From Drosophila miranda (Eukaryota; Arthropoda; Insecta; Diptera; Drosophilidae), in NCBI RefSeq assembly GCF_003369915.1, contig NC_046675.1:11532001-11596000 (forward strand): 64,000 nt of DNA. Direction: 5' to 3'. Numbering within the stretch: the stretch's first letter is position 1; the number at the start of each line of letters is the position of its first letter. Position numbers and translations under genes: made by a program. Below are positions 45,976 through 58,900 of this stretch, piece by piece. The notes under the pieces are model-generated. The model did not search any database. It was not told the DNA's origin and saw nothing but the letters and a program-made list of their open reading frames with translations.

Positions 45976-46119
45976 ATGATCTTTCGGTTGGCATTTTGCA
46001 TCGTTTGCCTTTTTCCCTCTGTTGCGTATGCCGATCGCCCTAATAGAGTCATAAAATTCGACTTTCGACGGAATTCGAATGCATGGGACGCTTTTCAGAA
46101 GCAATCGTTCGAAGGCTAA
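45976..46119 (+). CDS. Short signal-peptide-like ORF (47 aa), frame continues past TAA
   Basis: MIFRLAFCIVCLFPSVAYAD has a typical secretory signal (hydrophobic core, small residues before AYA/D), followed by RPNRVIKFDFRRNSNAWDAF and QKQSFEG-TAA. The same frame stays open after the TAA to 46398 (YIQSNLSGITHSRS...). It may be a small gene, a gene broken by one nonsense change, or a stop-readthrough gene. Its distal part overlaps the promoter of the next gene. No family is recognised. Confidence 0.3.
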   Translation: MIFRLAFCIVCLFPSVAYADRPNRVIKFDFRRNSNAWDAFQKQSFEG

Positions 46120-46218
46120 TATATCCAATCAAACCTTTCTGGTATTACCCACTCACGATCTATATTGGATATACTATCTCCGGGGAAGAGTCGTGACAGT
46201 TTGTGGCTGCATTTTTCC

Positions 46219-46226
46219 TATAAAAG
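46219..46226 (+). promoter_or_regulatory. TATA box of the small secreted gene
   Basis: TATAAAAG lies ~64 bp before the first ATG at 46283, with an initiator-like region about 30 bp downstream (46248-46260). Spacing fits a focused TATA promoter, as is common for tissue-restricted Drosophila genes. Confidence 0.5.
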
Positions 46227-46282
46227 TCTTTTTTCTGGATTATACATCTATAGTTCTACTTCAAGCACTAAAAGCAATAAGC

Positions 46283-46631
46283 ATGATGGCAATTTTGAAT
46301 CTGGGTTCGATGGGCAAGATGATTTGCTTCGCTGTAAGTACAGAGACACACTTAGATGCCAAATAATCCACTGCATAATTTGTATACCTAGGTCCTAGTT
46401 CTCCATCTGATGGCTCCATCTATGGCTCTGGTTGGCGACTTAGTGGGACAATTGACTTCCGTGGAGAGTTCTGCGTTGACTAGCATTGTTGACTTGCTCA
46501 CGGGTCTGACAGGAACCCTGGTCCCAGATTTGGTGGCGGCTTTACTTCCCACTTTGCAGCAAATTCTGGACTTAGTGAATACGCTTTTGGGTCTGGTTCA
46601 GAGCATTTTATCGGGCCTTAACATTTCTTAA
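46283..46631 (+). CDS. Small secreted hydrophobic protein, two exons
   Basis: The model join(46283..46333, 46392..46631), intron GCT/gtaagt...cctag/GTC of 58 bp, gives 96 residues, or 87 from the Met at 46310. The intron falls inside the signal peptide: MGKMICFAVLVLHLMAPSMA, then LVGDLVGQLTSVESSALTSI. The mature part (~65 residues) is a string of hydrophobic heptad-like segments (LLTGLTGTLVPDLV, ALLPTLQQILDLVNTLLG, LVQSILSGL) with almost no charge, suggesting an amphipathic helical secreted or lipid-interacting peptide. AATAAA occurs at 46648-46653, 17 bp after the stop. It is convergent with the EF-hand gene (76 bp gap). I do not recognise the family; seminal, defence or extracellular-matrix roles are all possible. 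The Met at 46310 gives the better signal peptide. Confidence 0.7.
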
Positions 46632-46707
46632 ACATTCAATGAATATCAATAAAGTTTAAATTACTTATTGAAGTGCAGCATAGTTAGAAAGATATTTTAT
46701 TTTTGGT

Positions 46708-47524
46708 TCACTTCCAACAAAACCACTTTGAAGATTTCCCATCGTCGTTGGAACGTCCCCGGAACTCGGGTATAAAGGTGACCATCATTTCGGCCATGTC
46801 GAAGACCTCAAAGGCCTTGCAGAAGTCCCGGAATGATATTTGATTAGTGTCCGTACAATCCATTTCCGTCATCATTGTGTCCACTATGCGCATGATCTGC
46901 AAATGATCCATCATATGCGCGAATAGTTTGTGCACTATGATCACTAGATCCACCTGTGAAGGGGATGGTAAAAATTGGATATCTTCCTATACTTAATGCC
47001 ATATCCACCTTGGTGATGCGCCCATCTTTGTTGTGATCATACATACTGAACAGATCTGTGAGTGAGGAAGGAAAACCATGCAGAAAATGGTCGATCTTTA
47101 AAGGATATCTCTTACAGTTCAACTTGCGGTCTTTTCCTTCGTTCTTGACGCCCCTCTTGGTCTTCAGTGAGTGCGCCTGGAAGGTGCTCAGGAACATGGC
47201 AAACTCTACAAAGGTGATCACATTCTTATCGGCGAACATGCAGTTCAGAATTGTTGGCAGCAGGGGATTCAGGGACAACAGGCCCGAGTAAAAGTTGTAC
47301 TTCTGCACCTGATTAGGACGATATTCGCCAGAAATTTGACAGAATCGATTGTACAGATACTGTATCTGTGTGGGTTTCACTGGGGGAGAAGCAAGTACTT
47401 TCTGAGATTCCTCGATTACTTTCACCACTCACGTACGTTGTGTCTTACTCTTCAGGCTATCCATAAACTCCATTGGGACTGTGGGATACGGAGATGTGGG
47501 ATTTCTGCAGCAACATCCACCCAT
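46708..47524 (-). CDS. Calcineurin-B-homologous (CHP-like) EF-hand protein, MGGCCC N-terminus
   Basis: The model complement(46708..46953, 47009..47055, 47116..47379, 47449..47524) gives 633 nt, 210 residues, with all junctions in phase. The start MGGCCCRNPTS is a strong N-myristoylation (G2) plus palmitoylation (C4-C6) site, so the protein should be membrane-attached. The body follows the CHP/calcineurin-B layout: IQYLYNRFCQISGEY, LNPLLPTILNCMF, VITFVEFAMFLSTFQ, a linker, then RKLNYLFSMYDHNKDGRIT (EF3, canonical DxNxDGxIxxxD). EF4 (DCTDTNQISFRDF) lacks the central Gly and has Thr at two ligand positions, so is probably weak. EF1/2 are degenerate, as in CHPs. CHPs bind Na+/H+ exchangers or regulate calcineurin and kinases. 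AATAAA lies ~10 bp past the stop. The donor at 47008 (AAG/gtggat) is the weakest junction. Confidence 0.75.
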
Positions 47525-47529
47525 TCTGT

Positions 47530-49670
47530 TCGAGTTTCCTATGTACCCAAAATTCTCATAAACCTGACAGAATTTACTAGGAAAGAATGAGGCACTTGCT
47601 ACTTAATTTTCAGTTTTCCTGTTTTTGATAACCGCCTTTCGAGATCAGTTAAGATTAGGTCTGAGCCTCGTTTTATGTGTTGCTCTCTATCGGTCTGGTC
47701 GGAGATTTCTCGTTGTCTTTTACGATTGCGTACACCCATAAAACCATTGAGATCTCAAAAGACAAGAAGCTGCGACAAGTGACATTCTGTGTGGAGCAAG
47801 TCGAGTCTCATAAAGCATATTAGTTCATTAAAAATGAAAATTAAACTGAACTCGGACTCGGATTTGGATTGTAGTTCTGTCTGTGTTGTGGCCGCCTTTA
47901 ATGAGACCTGCGTGTCCGTCTTTAGTTTTATTCTTTGAACCCCGAACCGGTTCAGGGGTTAAGGGCGTAAAACTGCTTATGAAAAGTGTCTCTTTACATT
48001 TTATAGTTCTCCAAATGATGGGTATATGAATGAGAGTTTCAGCCTTGCACTGAGGGATGGGGAAGTGAAAAGATTATCTTACTAGGACACCACTGTGTTC
48101 TAGATTATCATTTTAAAATGGAATTCGAACGGATTTGGTTAGTTCCTTACATCCTATTTATGCTAAGACACTTTCCAAGAGTATCGGAGCTTCGTTTAGA
48201 CCTTTCCGAAGCTAGTTTACATAATTTTTCTGCGGGTATATTTGACCGCCACAATGGGCCTTGGGCGGAGTTGATGATCATATAATTTTTGGCAGTCTTA
48301 GAACAACATCAGGCGTTGCGTTGTGTGGTCCGCGTGCCGGGGGTCACGTCTCGCATATCTGGCGGCCAATTTGTGGCAAAAATGTGTGCCACATGACAAG
48401 CAATTAAGCTTGGACTACGACAAAGTACGTGCCCCGATCCCGGCTCTTTTTGGGCTTGGGGTTGGGCTTGGGCCCAGATCTGTCCAGGGGACAGTGGAGG
48501 TTTAGTGAACCCGGTCGCGAAAGCGATAAATTTATGACAAATTTTCAAAAGAAATGCCAGACACCGGCAGACTGGGTAGACTGGGCAGACTGCGTGTGGT
48601 TTAGTGGTTCTCCACCAAGAGTTTCGGAACTCTCTCGACGTGGCGGCACTTAACACCACGCATCATTTTAATTATTTATTTGGCCATAAAACAGTCGAAG
48701 CCGGGGGAGGCGAGGCCGAGGGCTGAGGGCGGAAGGATTCGGGCTGAGGGCAGGACGGGGGCGAGTGACCAACTTTCGGCACAGTTTTCGTTGGCTAGAG
48801 GTTGAAAATCGTTAAATTTAACAAATTGCCAGCGATTTTTATCGCGCTCCAAGCCCACAGCCACAGCCACAACCAAAGCAGACCAAACCCAACCCAACCC
48901 TGTCCAGGCCTGTCCTGAACGGCCCTGCCCCATAGATTGTCAGCCGCTTGTGTTTTCCTTGTACATATTTTCGGACTGGCAAATTTATTTATGACCAACG
49001 GCAGAGATACAATATTTTCAGTTTTTGGTTCGGTTTCAGCTTCAGTTTTGCACCGGCCATAACGCATAAGTGGCCAAAGAGTTATGAGAGAGATGACTCA
49101 GGTACTGCTCGAAACTTTTCCCCTAATTAAGTGGAATGAAAGTGCTCCAAAGGAAAAGATTCGTAAAATTTGTGATGTTCTGCTTATCATTTCTTCAATC
49201 TACCTTGGTCTGGGCAAACGGCACTGAACATTGAAACCTTAAAGACACCAAGCTCTACCATCCTCAGCAGATAGATCTCTTTTTCGGGATTTAGTTCGTT
49301 GCCTAAGTCTTTTGTTTTCGCCAAATTTTGGGCCAACATTGTCACAATTATTTCTGCGCATTTAACTAATTGAGAAACCATCAAATTATTATTACCAAAA
49401 TATATTTGAAGCTCAAAAAGAGCCTGTTAGTTGCCTCCTACATACATATGTATATGCAATGGCCGGACAAAAAACGAATCTCAGCTGTGGCCAGTCGACG
49501 GCGACCGGCAACAGCGGCTACAAATATGTTAACTGAAAATAACCTGTAATTATAATAATTATCTGTAAATTATATGGCGCACTTACAATTGCACACGGAC
49601 TCATGCGCCTGTCATAAAAATCCAAAGCGGAGGTTTGAGTAAACTTTTCTGTTTAATCTTGCTCAAATTT
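47530..49670. other. Intergenic region, no gene recognised
   Basis: AT-rich with G/C-rich islands (48420-48500, 48700-48920). No recognisable exon before the acceptor at 49673. The GGGCTTGGGGTTGGGCTTGG-like stretch near 48452 is simple sequence. Confidence 0.4.
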
Positions 49671-49673
49671 CAG

Positions 49674-49843
49674 TCAACCAGCCCCGCATTTCGACCGGCA
49701 GTACGACCAGTTACCGGTTGCAGTCAATGGTTAACGGCTGTAAGCTACTGCTGGCCGGCAACTCTGGCAGTAAGCGTACTCACTCCATGCACACTGCCCC
49801 GAAGTTTGTGGCACGTTTGGAGGAGGCAGCCAAGAAAGAGTAG
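49674..49843 (+). CDS. Probable terminal coding exon of an unidentified + strand gene
   Basis: A pyrimidine-rich acceptor (ttgctcaaatttcag, AG at 49672-49673) opens a frame with Drosophila-like codon use: NQPRISTGSTTSYRLQSMVN, GCKLLLAGNSGSKRTHSMHT, APKFVARLEEAAKKE-stop. The first complete codon starts at 49676. AATAAA follows at about 49970, giving a ~130 bp 3' UTR. The G/C-ending third positions contrast with AT-rich flanks. Upstream exons were not located; they may lie in the 34.7-49.6 kb stretch or outside the window. The family is not recognised. A chance open frame cannot be excluded. Confidence 0.45.
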
Positions 49844-49984
49844 CATCAACAGACATCGTTTGTTTATTGGTGTTAGATATGTTGAGAGGGTGTTAAAGGT
49901 ACATAGGTAAAGATATTGATGTATTCGATATTTTAAATAATATATAAATCTATAGGCATATTTTTAGAATAATAAATGTACAGA

Positions 49985-52900
49985 AAACAAAACCTTAGGT
50001 TCATAAGAGTTATGTTGGTTATGTTCGCTGTTGGGATTACTTTTCCATGTTATATTACGATATTACGATATATGCGCGTGTGTACTTTTCTTTCAGTGTA
50101 CTTTTATCCAAGAGACAATTGCAGTTTTATGCCGGCGGACATCAGAAACGTGATCATAGCCTCCATTTAGACAAAAATTAAATCAAATTTCATTCGCATG
50201 TGTGAAACTGTCGGGCTATCGCATAATTTACTTTTATTCCGGCTCCATCCGGTTGACAGTTGGTGTGTTTCTTGTTGTTGGTGTACTCTTGTTGGTGTTT
50301 TTTTTTAGAGTTTAAGCTTTTTTGTTGCTTTTGGTGAATTGTTTAGTTGAAGTGCTTTTGTTGTATTATTTTATTTTTTTGCTGATGAGTTGGTGGTGTA
50401 TTGTTCTTGTTGTAGTACTTTTTTTGTTGGAATACTGTTGGTGTATTTCTGTTGTTGTTGGTGTAATGTAATCAGCACTCGCTTAGACCGCTCGCTCGAT
50501 TCTTCATAATTGAAACGAGTTTGCCACAAGTGAACATGTTTTTTCAGTTTTATTTTCTGCCGGGTTGGGGGTAATTCAACATACAACATTGTCAGATGTT
50601 TCGCAGTTGAGTGTCGGTTATAAAGTAATTAGCCTCAATTTAATGTTTATACTTTGTTGATTATGATTATGTTAATTATATGAGTTTATGTGACGGTGAA
50701 AACAGGGAAACATTCCGGTTGCCCTGTCATCATCATCATCGCCGCTTTTGACACTGATGAACTCGAAAGTGTGACAAGCCAAGAGATTGCTTAATGTCCG
50801 AGTTACATGGAAACTTTTCCATCCGTGTGCAGTCGCCCAACCCAAAGAGAAATGATCCAGAGGTGGGTGTTGAGTCAGAGAGAGGTTTCGAGGAAGCCTC
50901 CGTCTGGTTTGGTGGCCGAGTCTTTAGTTTGGCTGCCCCGTGGCCACTGGCTGGCTAATGGCGTTCTATTAAAAACCACTTTTATTAATTAAGCAAAACA
51001 ACTTAATTCCCGTGTAAGACGCTGCATCACAGCCAGCCTCAAATCATAGGCAGCTGCTCAAGCCATCCACGCTAATTGCCAACCCAAGCATCTGCATCCC
51101 GATTCCGATCCCGAACCCGAACAGAGGCACAGTATCTCCGACTCCGATACGGACACAGTCGCGGCCACGGACGCGGACACGGACACCTGAACACTTTGAA
51201 ATGAAAACACGATAAATGAGTTTAATAATGGCGGCAATTAAATGGATACACGTTGCTACACTCGCACCGAGATCTCACCGATCCAGACCCAAGAGCCCAG
51301 AGTCGAAGAGTAGCAGAGTCGCAGTCGGAGCCCGATCAGGCAGCATCTCAATTACCGCTGCTCTGCATGGCGCTTCACGGTTGAGAAATTCGACGCCACT
51401 TTCAAAAACGCATCACTCAAATACTCATCTGCCCGGCTGCAGTGCCGGCTACGGTGCCGTGCCCCCTGGTAGCCAAGGCGTTGATTCTGTCCCCCGTCCC
51501 AGATATTGGTATCTCTAACAGCCAGCCCCAGCCCCATGTTGGCCAACTCATCAGCAATTTATTAAAACTCATCAATACTCATCAGAAACAGAAACAATGC
51601 CGAGGGAGAGACTTCAAACAGCGAGCTGATTCGAGGCTCGAAAAGAGAAAACACCGAAATCCCAGATACAAAACCGAAAACTGAATGCCTGCGGTTAATT
51701 TGGCGCAGCTTCAGAAATTGAAATAGATTTGTTTAACCCTTGATTATAAGGGGTTTTTGGTAAGCAGGAGTCCCTGGGTTGGGGCAACTGTTTTTCTGTT
51801 TGATTAGATCTGAAGATGCTCTTCTTCTGTAGGTTGGGCATGATATTATCTCATCTGATCTCTCTCATCTTCTGTAGATCATTGCTTAGTCGTCCAGACC
51901 CTCAACTTTTGGATCATCATCTACTCCCCTACTCTTCTCAGCTTGAGCTGGCAGCTTTTTCACCTTCTTCGTCCGTGATTTGTCTGAATTCTCAGCTCAT
52001 TTATTTGGATACATTCGTATCTCCGCTCGTCCAGTGTACAAACAAAATGTTTTGCATATGTCAGAGAGCCACAGAATGCTCACAGCCATCAATCCCGAGG
52101 GCATCAATTTGGGAAATGCATCAAAGTTGGCAGCTGAAACAGCTTGATTAGTTGTACAACCATTGCCGTATGCCGTCGTCGTCGCCGTCGCCGTCCCCAG
52201 ATCGACAGCAGCCCCAACAGCAACATCTTGGCTGGCCAAGTGCATGTTGGCTCATTAGCTGCCGCCGCTGATGAACAGCCACGGGTTAGGGGCAGGGGCA
52301 GATACAGGGGTAGGGTTGGGGGAGTGAGCTGTGAAATTGGTAATCGAAAATGCTGCGGAGGGGGCGGAGGAGACGGGGACTCCGGTTCGGAGACGAAGTC
52401 TCATGTCTGGTGTCTACATCAAAATTAAGTTTTAATAATTGGCTCACATTTATTTACTGCCTTAATTTGATTGTGCCTTCAAATGGTTTTATGCATTCGA
52501 ATCATCAATTAATCATTGCTCATTGATCGATGTTTCGTGTGGTTGTGCCTGATCTTGTTGGGGGCGTGTTAGCCCTAATGAAGCTGGCTAATGCGAAGAG
52601 GGATGATGGAAGATGCTTCGTAAGAGGATTCTCCAGTTGATTGAATAAAGAGAATGTAAAGGGCTGAAGACAGTCCGGTTCTCAACTATAAGACAGGGAA
52701 TAAAGCAGGGGAATAAGTAATACCATAACAATATTAGATCTCCAATTACTATTATACAATCCAATACCATTATTCATTGATTGACTCAAGGAAATATTTT
52801 AGTTGACTAAAAATTCCTCGGGGTCAAATCGCACACCTTCAAAATTCGATTAAAACAGAACCAAGCCCTGGGCACGCGCAAATAAAAAGAAAAGGAAGAA

Positions 52901-55900
52901 GAGCATCAAAGTATAAAACTTCATTAAGAAGTTGGCAAGACTTTGGCAGACCTTTTGTCGCCTTCGCCTTCGCCTCGCGATACAAAATTGAAATTGCAAA
53001 TGTGGTCGGGACACGGCGAGAGGGCTGTCCAGCCGGGTTGGGTCCATTCTGGGTCGTAATCTGTGTCGCCGGATCAGCGGCAAAAGTGTTTGGATATTTG
53101 TTTAATGAAAAGCGAAACCAACGCGCAGCGAAACAGAACGCGACTCCAGCTGATGCCCTTTGGGATGTCCAGCAACGATTCCAGAGGCATCCTATCGTGC
53201 GGCAAATATCAAGTCATTGGCTTTAGTCACACTTAACCCCAATCCCAGTCCCAGTTCCAGTTCCAGTCAGAATGAGAGTCCCAGGCCCAGGCCCAGGCAA
53301 AGGCCCCTCTCAAGGGTCCCTTATCCGGCATTTGCTGTGCAATTAATTAAGTTGAGCATTTTTAAATGTGTGTGCTGGCTGACTTTCGGGCCTGTTACCA
53401 TTTTAATGCCTGTTGCCAGCAACAAGAAGACTCCGAACATGTTCCTTAACATGTCTAATTAGTTGTTGTGTTGTTCTTGTTTTCTGATGCTCTTTTTTAG
53501 CTGGGATTTTTGTTGCTGCTGCTGCTGCGTGCGATAAAAAAATGCATGGCACTCATTTAGTGTTTTCTTAAGCTGAGACATAAATTTGCAAGCAGTTAAA
53601 AGGCCTTTGCCTGATGGCGATGCCGAATCCCGAATACCGAATTGCTGAAATCTGCCCTCTCAGATAAACTCTTTCCAGAAATGCTGTGGCACACCTGAGA
53701 GGAGTCTGCAGATAGCCTTGAAATGATGCCTCAAGGTGGGTGAATATTGGCGTTGCGGTAGAACTGTCTTGAGGGGAATCAAATAAGAAGAGAGAAGAAA
53801 TATTCTCAGAACTGTTTCTTAACACTGCATCGAAGAACATTCATAGGTTTTGCATGTAGAAGGAAAACATAGTCTGGGCTCCCATTTTACTTTTATTTTC
53901 CATAGGAATCCCGCTCTAGGTGTGGAGATTCTTGCTGTGGCAAGCGTGGCAAGTGACGAGCGTGGCTCTAAGCAAAAGCCGTGCAAATAAACTTAAGTTA
54001 ATTAACTTCTGGTTACATTAATTTATGCAGCATGATTAATTACCCCAAAAACGAGCAGCGTCTGTTATGCTGGCCTCGAACAGCGACTAAGACGCGGCGA
54101 TGGAGTCCAAGACAGCGCCTGACACTGCAGTGGAGATGGAGTGCAGGAGGATCGAGACTGGTCAGTGGCCAGTGGTTGGCACGTCAGCCGGCGGCCTGTC
54201 AGCGTTGCCTGCTACCGGGAGGCAAGAGACGTCTTGGCTGCCACAACTCAAGCTGCTCGTCGAGCCGCCTCGACTCGCTTCGTTGCAGCAATTTTGCACG
54301 CAGTTTCGTTTTGGGGTGGCAGCAGGAGGGGTAAGGAGAGGGGTAAGTGCCAGGAGAGGGGTAGAGGGTGTGTGTACAGCTGCAGCAACCAGTTGAAAAC
54401 GCCATTGGTCATTTGCAGCACCAGCAGCAACAGCAGCGCCGGCCATTAAAATGACATAGAGCCAAAAGACAGAGGCACGAAGCTCCAGAAAGGAGTCATC
54501 TGTAGGAGGCAGGGGGTGCTGCACAAGGGGGCCGGGGCTAGGGCCCAATAGTCGTGTCCACTCCTGGCATACAATATTTAACCCAAACACATTGCACCGA
54601 GTCCGAGGCGCCTTCGCGAGCATGTGTTAATGTCCGCCGCTGACTCCGGGTTTGGCCAACAATTAAATTCAAATTAACACAAATGCAGCCACAGAGGAGA
54701 GCCACAGCACGGACAGAGTTACAGCCAAGCCCCTGGCAAAGACTTTGGGCCATTAAAGAGCAAATCAAATGAATTTATTTACTTGCCAGAAGCCAACAGC
54801 TGCTCAATCGAGAGGGATGCCATTAATAATTGATCCAAATTGAGCTTGATCTCTGGGCTTAATCTATTTGGCATTAAGGATGGGCTTGAGGGCTTCGTGA
54901 CATATGGGATCACCTTACAGTGATCAGGAAATACCTAAACTGAACCCTAAACCTCATCCAAAACAAACAAAAAACTATAACCGGGTCAAATCCTCATCGA
55001 TTGTTGCAGGTGGCAGTAGCAACAATTGGCCAGATTCCCCTGAATCCAAGCCACAGCCACGGTAATGTGTTAATTAACTGCCTCATTGTGGCAGCTGTGT
55101 TGCTGTTTGGATTTGGGCTCAGCGAATGGCATTCACAGCCCAATATCGATGCCATAGAACGGGGACAGGTGTCAGGCAGTCCCAACCATAAGGCTGTCCC
55201 CCCTCAACCCCGGGAAACCCGGCTATTTCCACTCCGACCCCATAATTTAGCCGATTGTCAGAGGCAGCGTCAGCGAAAAACTTGACTAACTTCAGTTGCT
55301 GGGCCGCACCCATTAATTATTTTAAAGTAGTTGGCCGACGCGATGTTGCCTTTGCAACATTTTCCAGAGCCGCCGCAGATTTATTGACTGTGCCACAAAA
55401 ACTTTTAGCATACAACAACTATTTGTTCCCCTTCCGCCCCTCCATGGGGTTCAAAAAGGTTTTAATAGCAAATGTCGGCAATTTGTCGGCGGCGACAAAG
55501 CGAAATGGCTTTTAAATGGAGGCCCCCCTCATGTTCGTGGGCGTGTCCCGCCCCCACATGTACTTATTGATTCTGTTCACAGGGATGGATGGGGTGGAGT
55601 ACATGGATATGGGGCCAAAGGTTAATTAATTAATTGGCTGGGCAGGTGAACTTTATAAGGAAATTGAAGGAAGGTCGGGGGCAGACATTTGGTGGAAGAT
55701 CTGGCATGGAGGAAGCAATGTAATCAGTGGGAGGAGTCAATGGGTGGACTCAATGGGAGAAAGCGCTAGTGGCTGTTCCATGTAAGCTAATAGATAGATA
55801 GTCTATAGGATCCATCCCTTAACGCTGGGTGATCTGGTTGTTTAATAGATCCTACAGATCTCAGAAATACCCATACTTATTACTCAGGGGAAAAGACTGA

Positions 55901-58900
55901 TAAGGAGACTGAGGGATTCTATTTAACCCCTTATTATTCATAACTTAACTCTTTTCCCATTATCATCATAATATATCTTTAAAAACCCTTAAACTATGAC
56001 TCATACTTCAACAACTCATCAGAGGTTGGCCTACAATCACTAGCCTCATCATCATTATAGCCCAACCGATTTCTTATTTCTTTTTCAATTTATTTCAAAT
56101 TCATAAACCGAAAGTTGCTCCAGTTGCCACACCCCAGAGCAGAACACAAACGATTCGAGGGATTCACCTTATGTACGAGTACGTATATGTATATATCTGA
56201 TTCATGGCCAGCACACACCCACCTCTGCTGCACCTCCCGCTGCCCTTAGGGGCCGCCAAGTAAGTAGAGCGAAGACACTTAACGAGGTCCCGGCGCCCAA
56301 TTCAGTTCCCAAAAACGTCTCTTAATACAAATCGTTTGCCATTTATCTTGGCCCATTAATTTATAAATATAACTAAGGCAGATTCTCTACAAAAATACAA
56401 AAAATAAAACCCAGAAAGCAACGATACGAACCTAAAGAAATAAAGCTGCCATAGTTTGCGTGCGCATTGGGGGCGTGGTCGGGGAGTGCGCCAAATGGGC
56501 GCTCATTAATTTCCACAAAATGAGAAAATTTTCAAATAAACCCAAAATGCATCAAATTGAATTTGTTGCCGCTGCGATCGGTGGCATGGCATGGCGTGCT
56601 CGGAGTTGGAGATTCGTGCCTAATTAATGTTAATTTCCTCGCTGCTCCCCTCAAACGGGTAGCCACATAAATTTTCCAGTCCAGCAAATCCACAATTATA
56701 CGAAATTAACAAATCATTTGTGTGGCAATCTGTCAAAGCTTCTCCCGCTCAGGTTCTGTAGGTTCTCTTAAAAATTAGCACTTGAGAATTTGAACGATTT
56801 TTTTGAGTGTTATAAATAGTATTTCCTTTTAATTGCAATAGAGTTCTCAGTTAAAATCATTTGAAAATTAATAAAAAATAAAATTCGAAAAGTTTGATAA
56901 TGTCGCTATAGTGCATACTGCACTCTTAGAGGACTAAGATAGAAAGGATATGCCAAGAAGCAGAAGTAATAAAACTAACGAAACACATAATCTCTCATGT
57001 CCAGCAATAGGATCTTCAAGCTTAATAAACAATAAACTAGATCCTACACCAAAACTATTCGAATCCTAAACCTCTTTTTATGAGGACTTTCATAGAACTG
57101 TAGACCCAAATCTATAGTTCGGGTGAGCGATTGTGTGTGGTTCCTAGACTCGCATCGTAGCCACTGAGATGGATATGCATTTCGAATGGAATGAATAACT
57201 ATTATTTAAATGAATATCGATATTAATTAATATTTACCCGCTTTTCCTCAGGGCATTCCAGCTTCGTCACAGCGGATCATTTATTAGAACGACTATTTGC
57301 GGTTTGTTTGCGTGGCGATCATTAAATTGCCATTACGTAATTGCAAAACAAGCAGTAAAGTTCGAGGCGTCATCAGCCGGGTCGTGTGTGTGCATTTCCA
57401 ATTAAAAAAGCATTAAAATAGTTTTGCCCATGGACTTGGCCAGAATTGGAATTGGAATCGGCATGGGCTAGGGCTGGAGTAGAAGAGCACCTCACCTGCC
57501 AGAGGAGATCTTTGGAGATAGATAGGAGCTGAGTTCCAGAGTGGGAAAGATCTTTCCTTGGCTTAGTTCCAGTCGATCAGTGCGGGTTATTTATGGCGGC
57601 GAGAAAATTAACTTTTCCTTCTGGCTGACATGGAAACCAATTTGCCAATTGACGCCTCAACCACTTCCAGGCATCTTTGGCAACGACTTGACTTTGGTTT
57701 GGGCTTGTGTTTGGGTTGGGTTTGGGGGCTTCGGCTTGGACTCTGGTCCGTCTTTCAATTAAATTTATGTTCGGGCAGAAGGCGCCAGGCCCGTCCAGAG
57801 CCCAGAGCCCAGAGCCCAGAGCCAGCGACTGACTGAGCAATCGCTGATTTATGGCCTGGAAACGAAGGCGGCAGCTGAATGGAATAGAAAACACTTTGCA
57901 ATTATTATTGAAAGTATTATTTTTATGGCGGTTGCCGTTGTTCCCGGCTTGTATCGACCGCCCACGATGCGACGCCCGTCGACGGTGGCTCATCGAGTGC
58001 GCCAAATGAGGTTTAAACTGCAATTCCGTTTCCATTTGGCAAACTTTTGCACATACAAATTGCCGCTAAATAGCTGAAACCTGACACGGCCTACGCCGTT
58101 GCCAGCACGTCCGCGCCCCCAATGTTGCTGTTGCAGCAACAGTAAGCTTCTGCTGCCGTTGCTGTCGTTGCACTGCGGCAAATGTCAGGACCATCAAATG
58201 TCGTCACTCTTCCCCCAACACCTGTCAAATTTGCAGTGCCTGCCGCACTAATGACGCCCTTAATATGCTCCAAGTGCTCCCTGGCTCGGCCTGTTGACTT
58301 GGCTGAAAGCCATTTCCCTCTAATTTGAGTAAAAATTTTGTTTTCAAAGTCATCGTCGTCATCGTCATCCACGCTGGCAGACATGCCAAAATCAAACGAA
58401 GAGGTTGGCCAAAGGAAAAGCTAAGAACCTGCTTTGGCAAGTCGAATGGCAAATGCACTTTTCAAGAAGAACCTAAAGAAATGGGGTTTTTTAATGGAGA
58501 AAATGTTAGAGCCTTACAAAGATTAGGGAAATTATTAGCAGTTGCTTATTCCATACAATACTTTACGGAAGAATCCTCCGAACCAACTCAGGCATAGGCC
58601 CATGCTAGCTTTTGTTTCTTGACTTCACTCCCTGGTAATACTCGTACTTTGTTTACTGTTGACTAACGTAACCAAGAACATGTTGACCAAATTCGACTTT
58701 AGCAATCAGCCATCTAATGGATACACATATTTGCAGATATGTTCAGCTATCAGATACATATATGAGTGGCAAACAAAAGGGATTGACGTGACATTCCCCC
58801 GTATAGCCATATGGCCCAAGCAGGTGTCTGGTGCCGTAGACAACTTCATTTTGTGGGTCGAGACTAAAGACTCATAAATTTGCCGCCCACAGAGGAAACT

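Noticed and set aside
58091..58384. Minus ORF starting MSASVDDDDDDDF
   Set aside because: Acidic start from a GAT/GAC run and a noisy remainder; no splice or poly(A) context.
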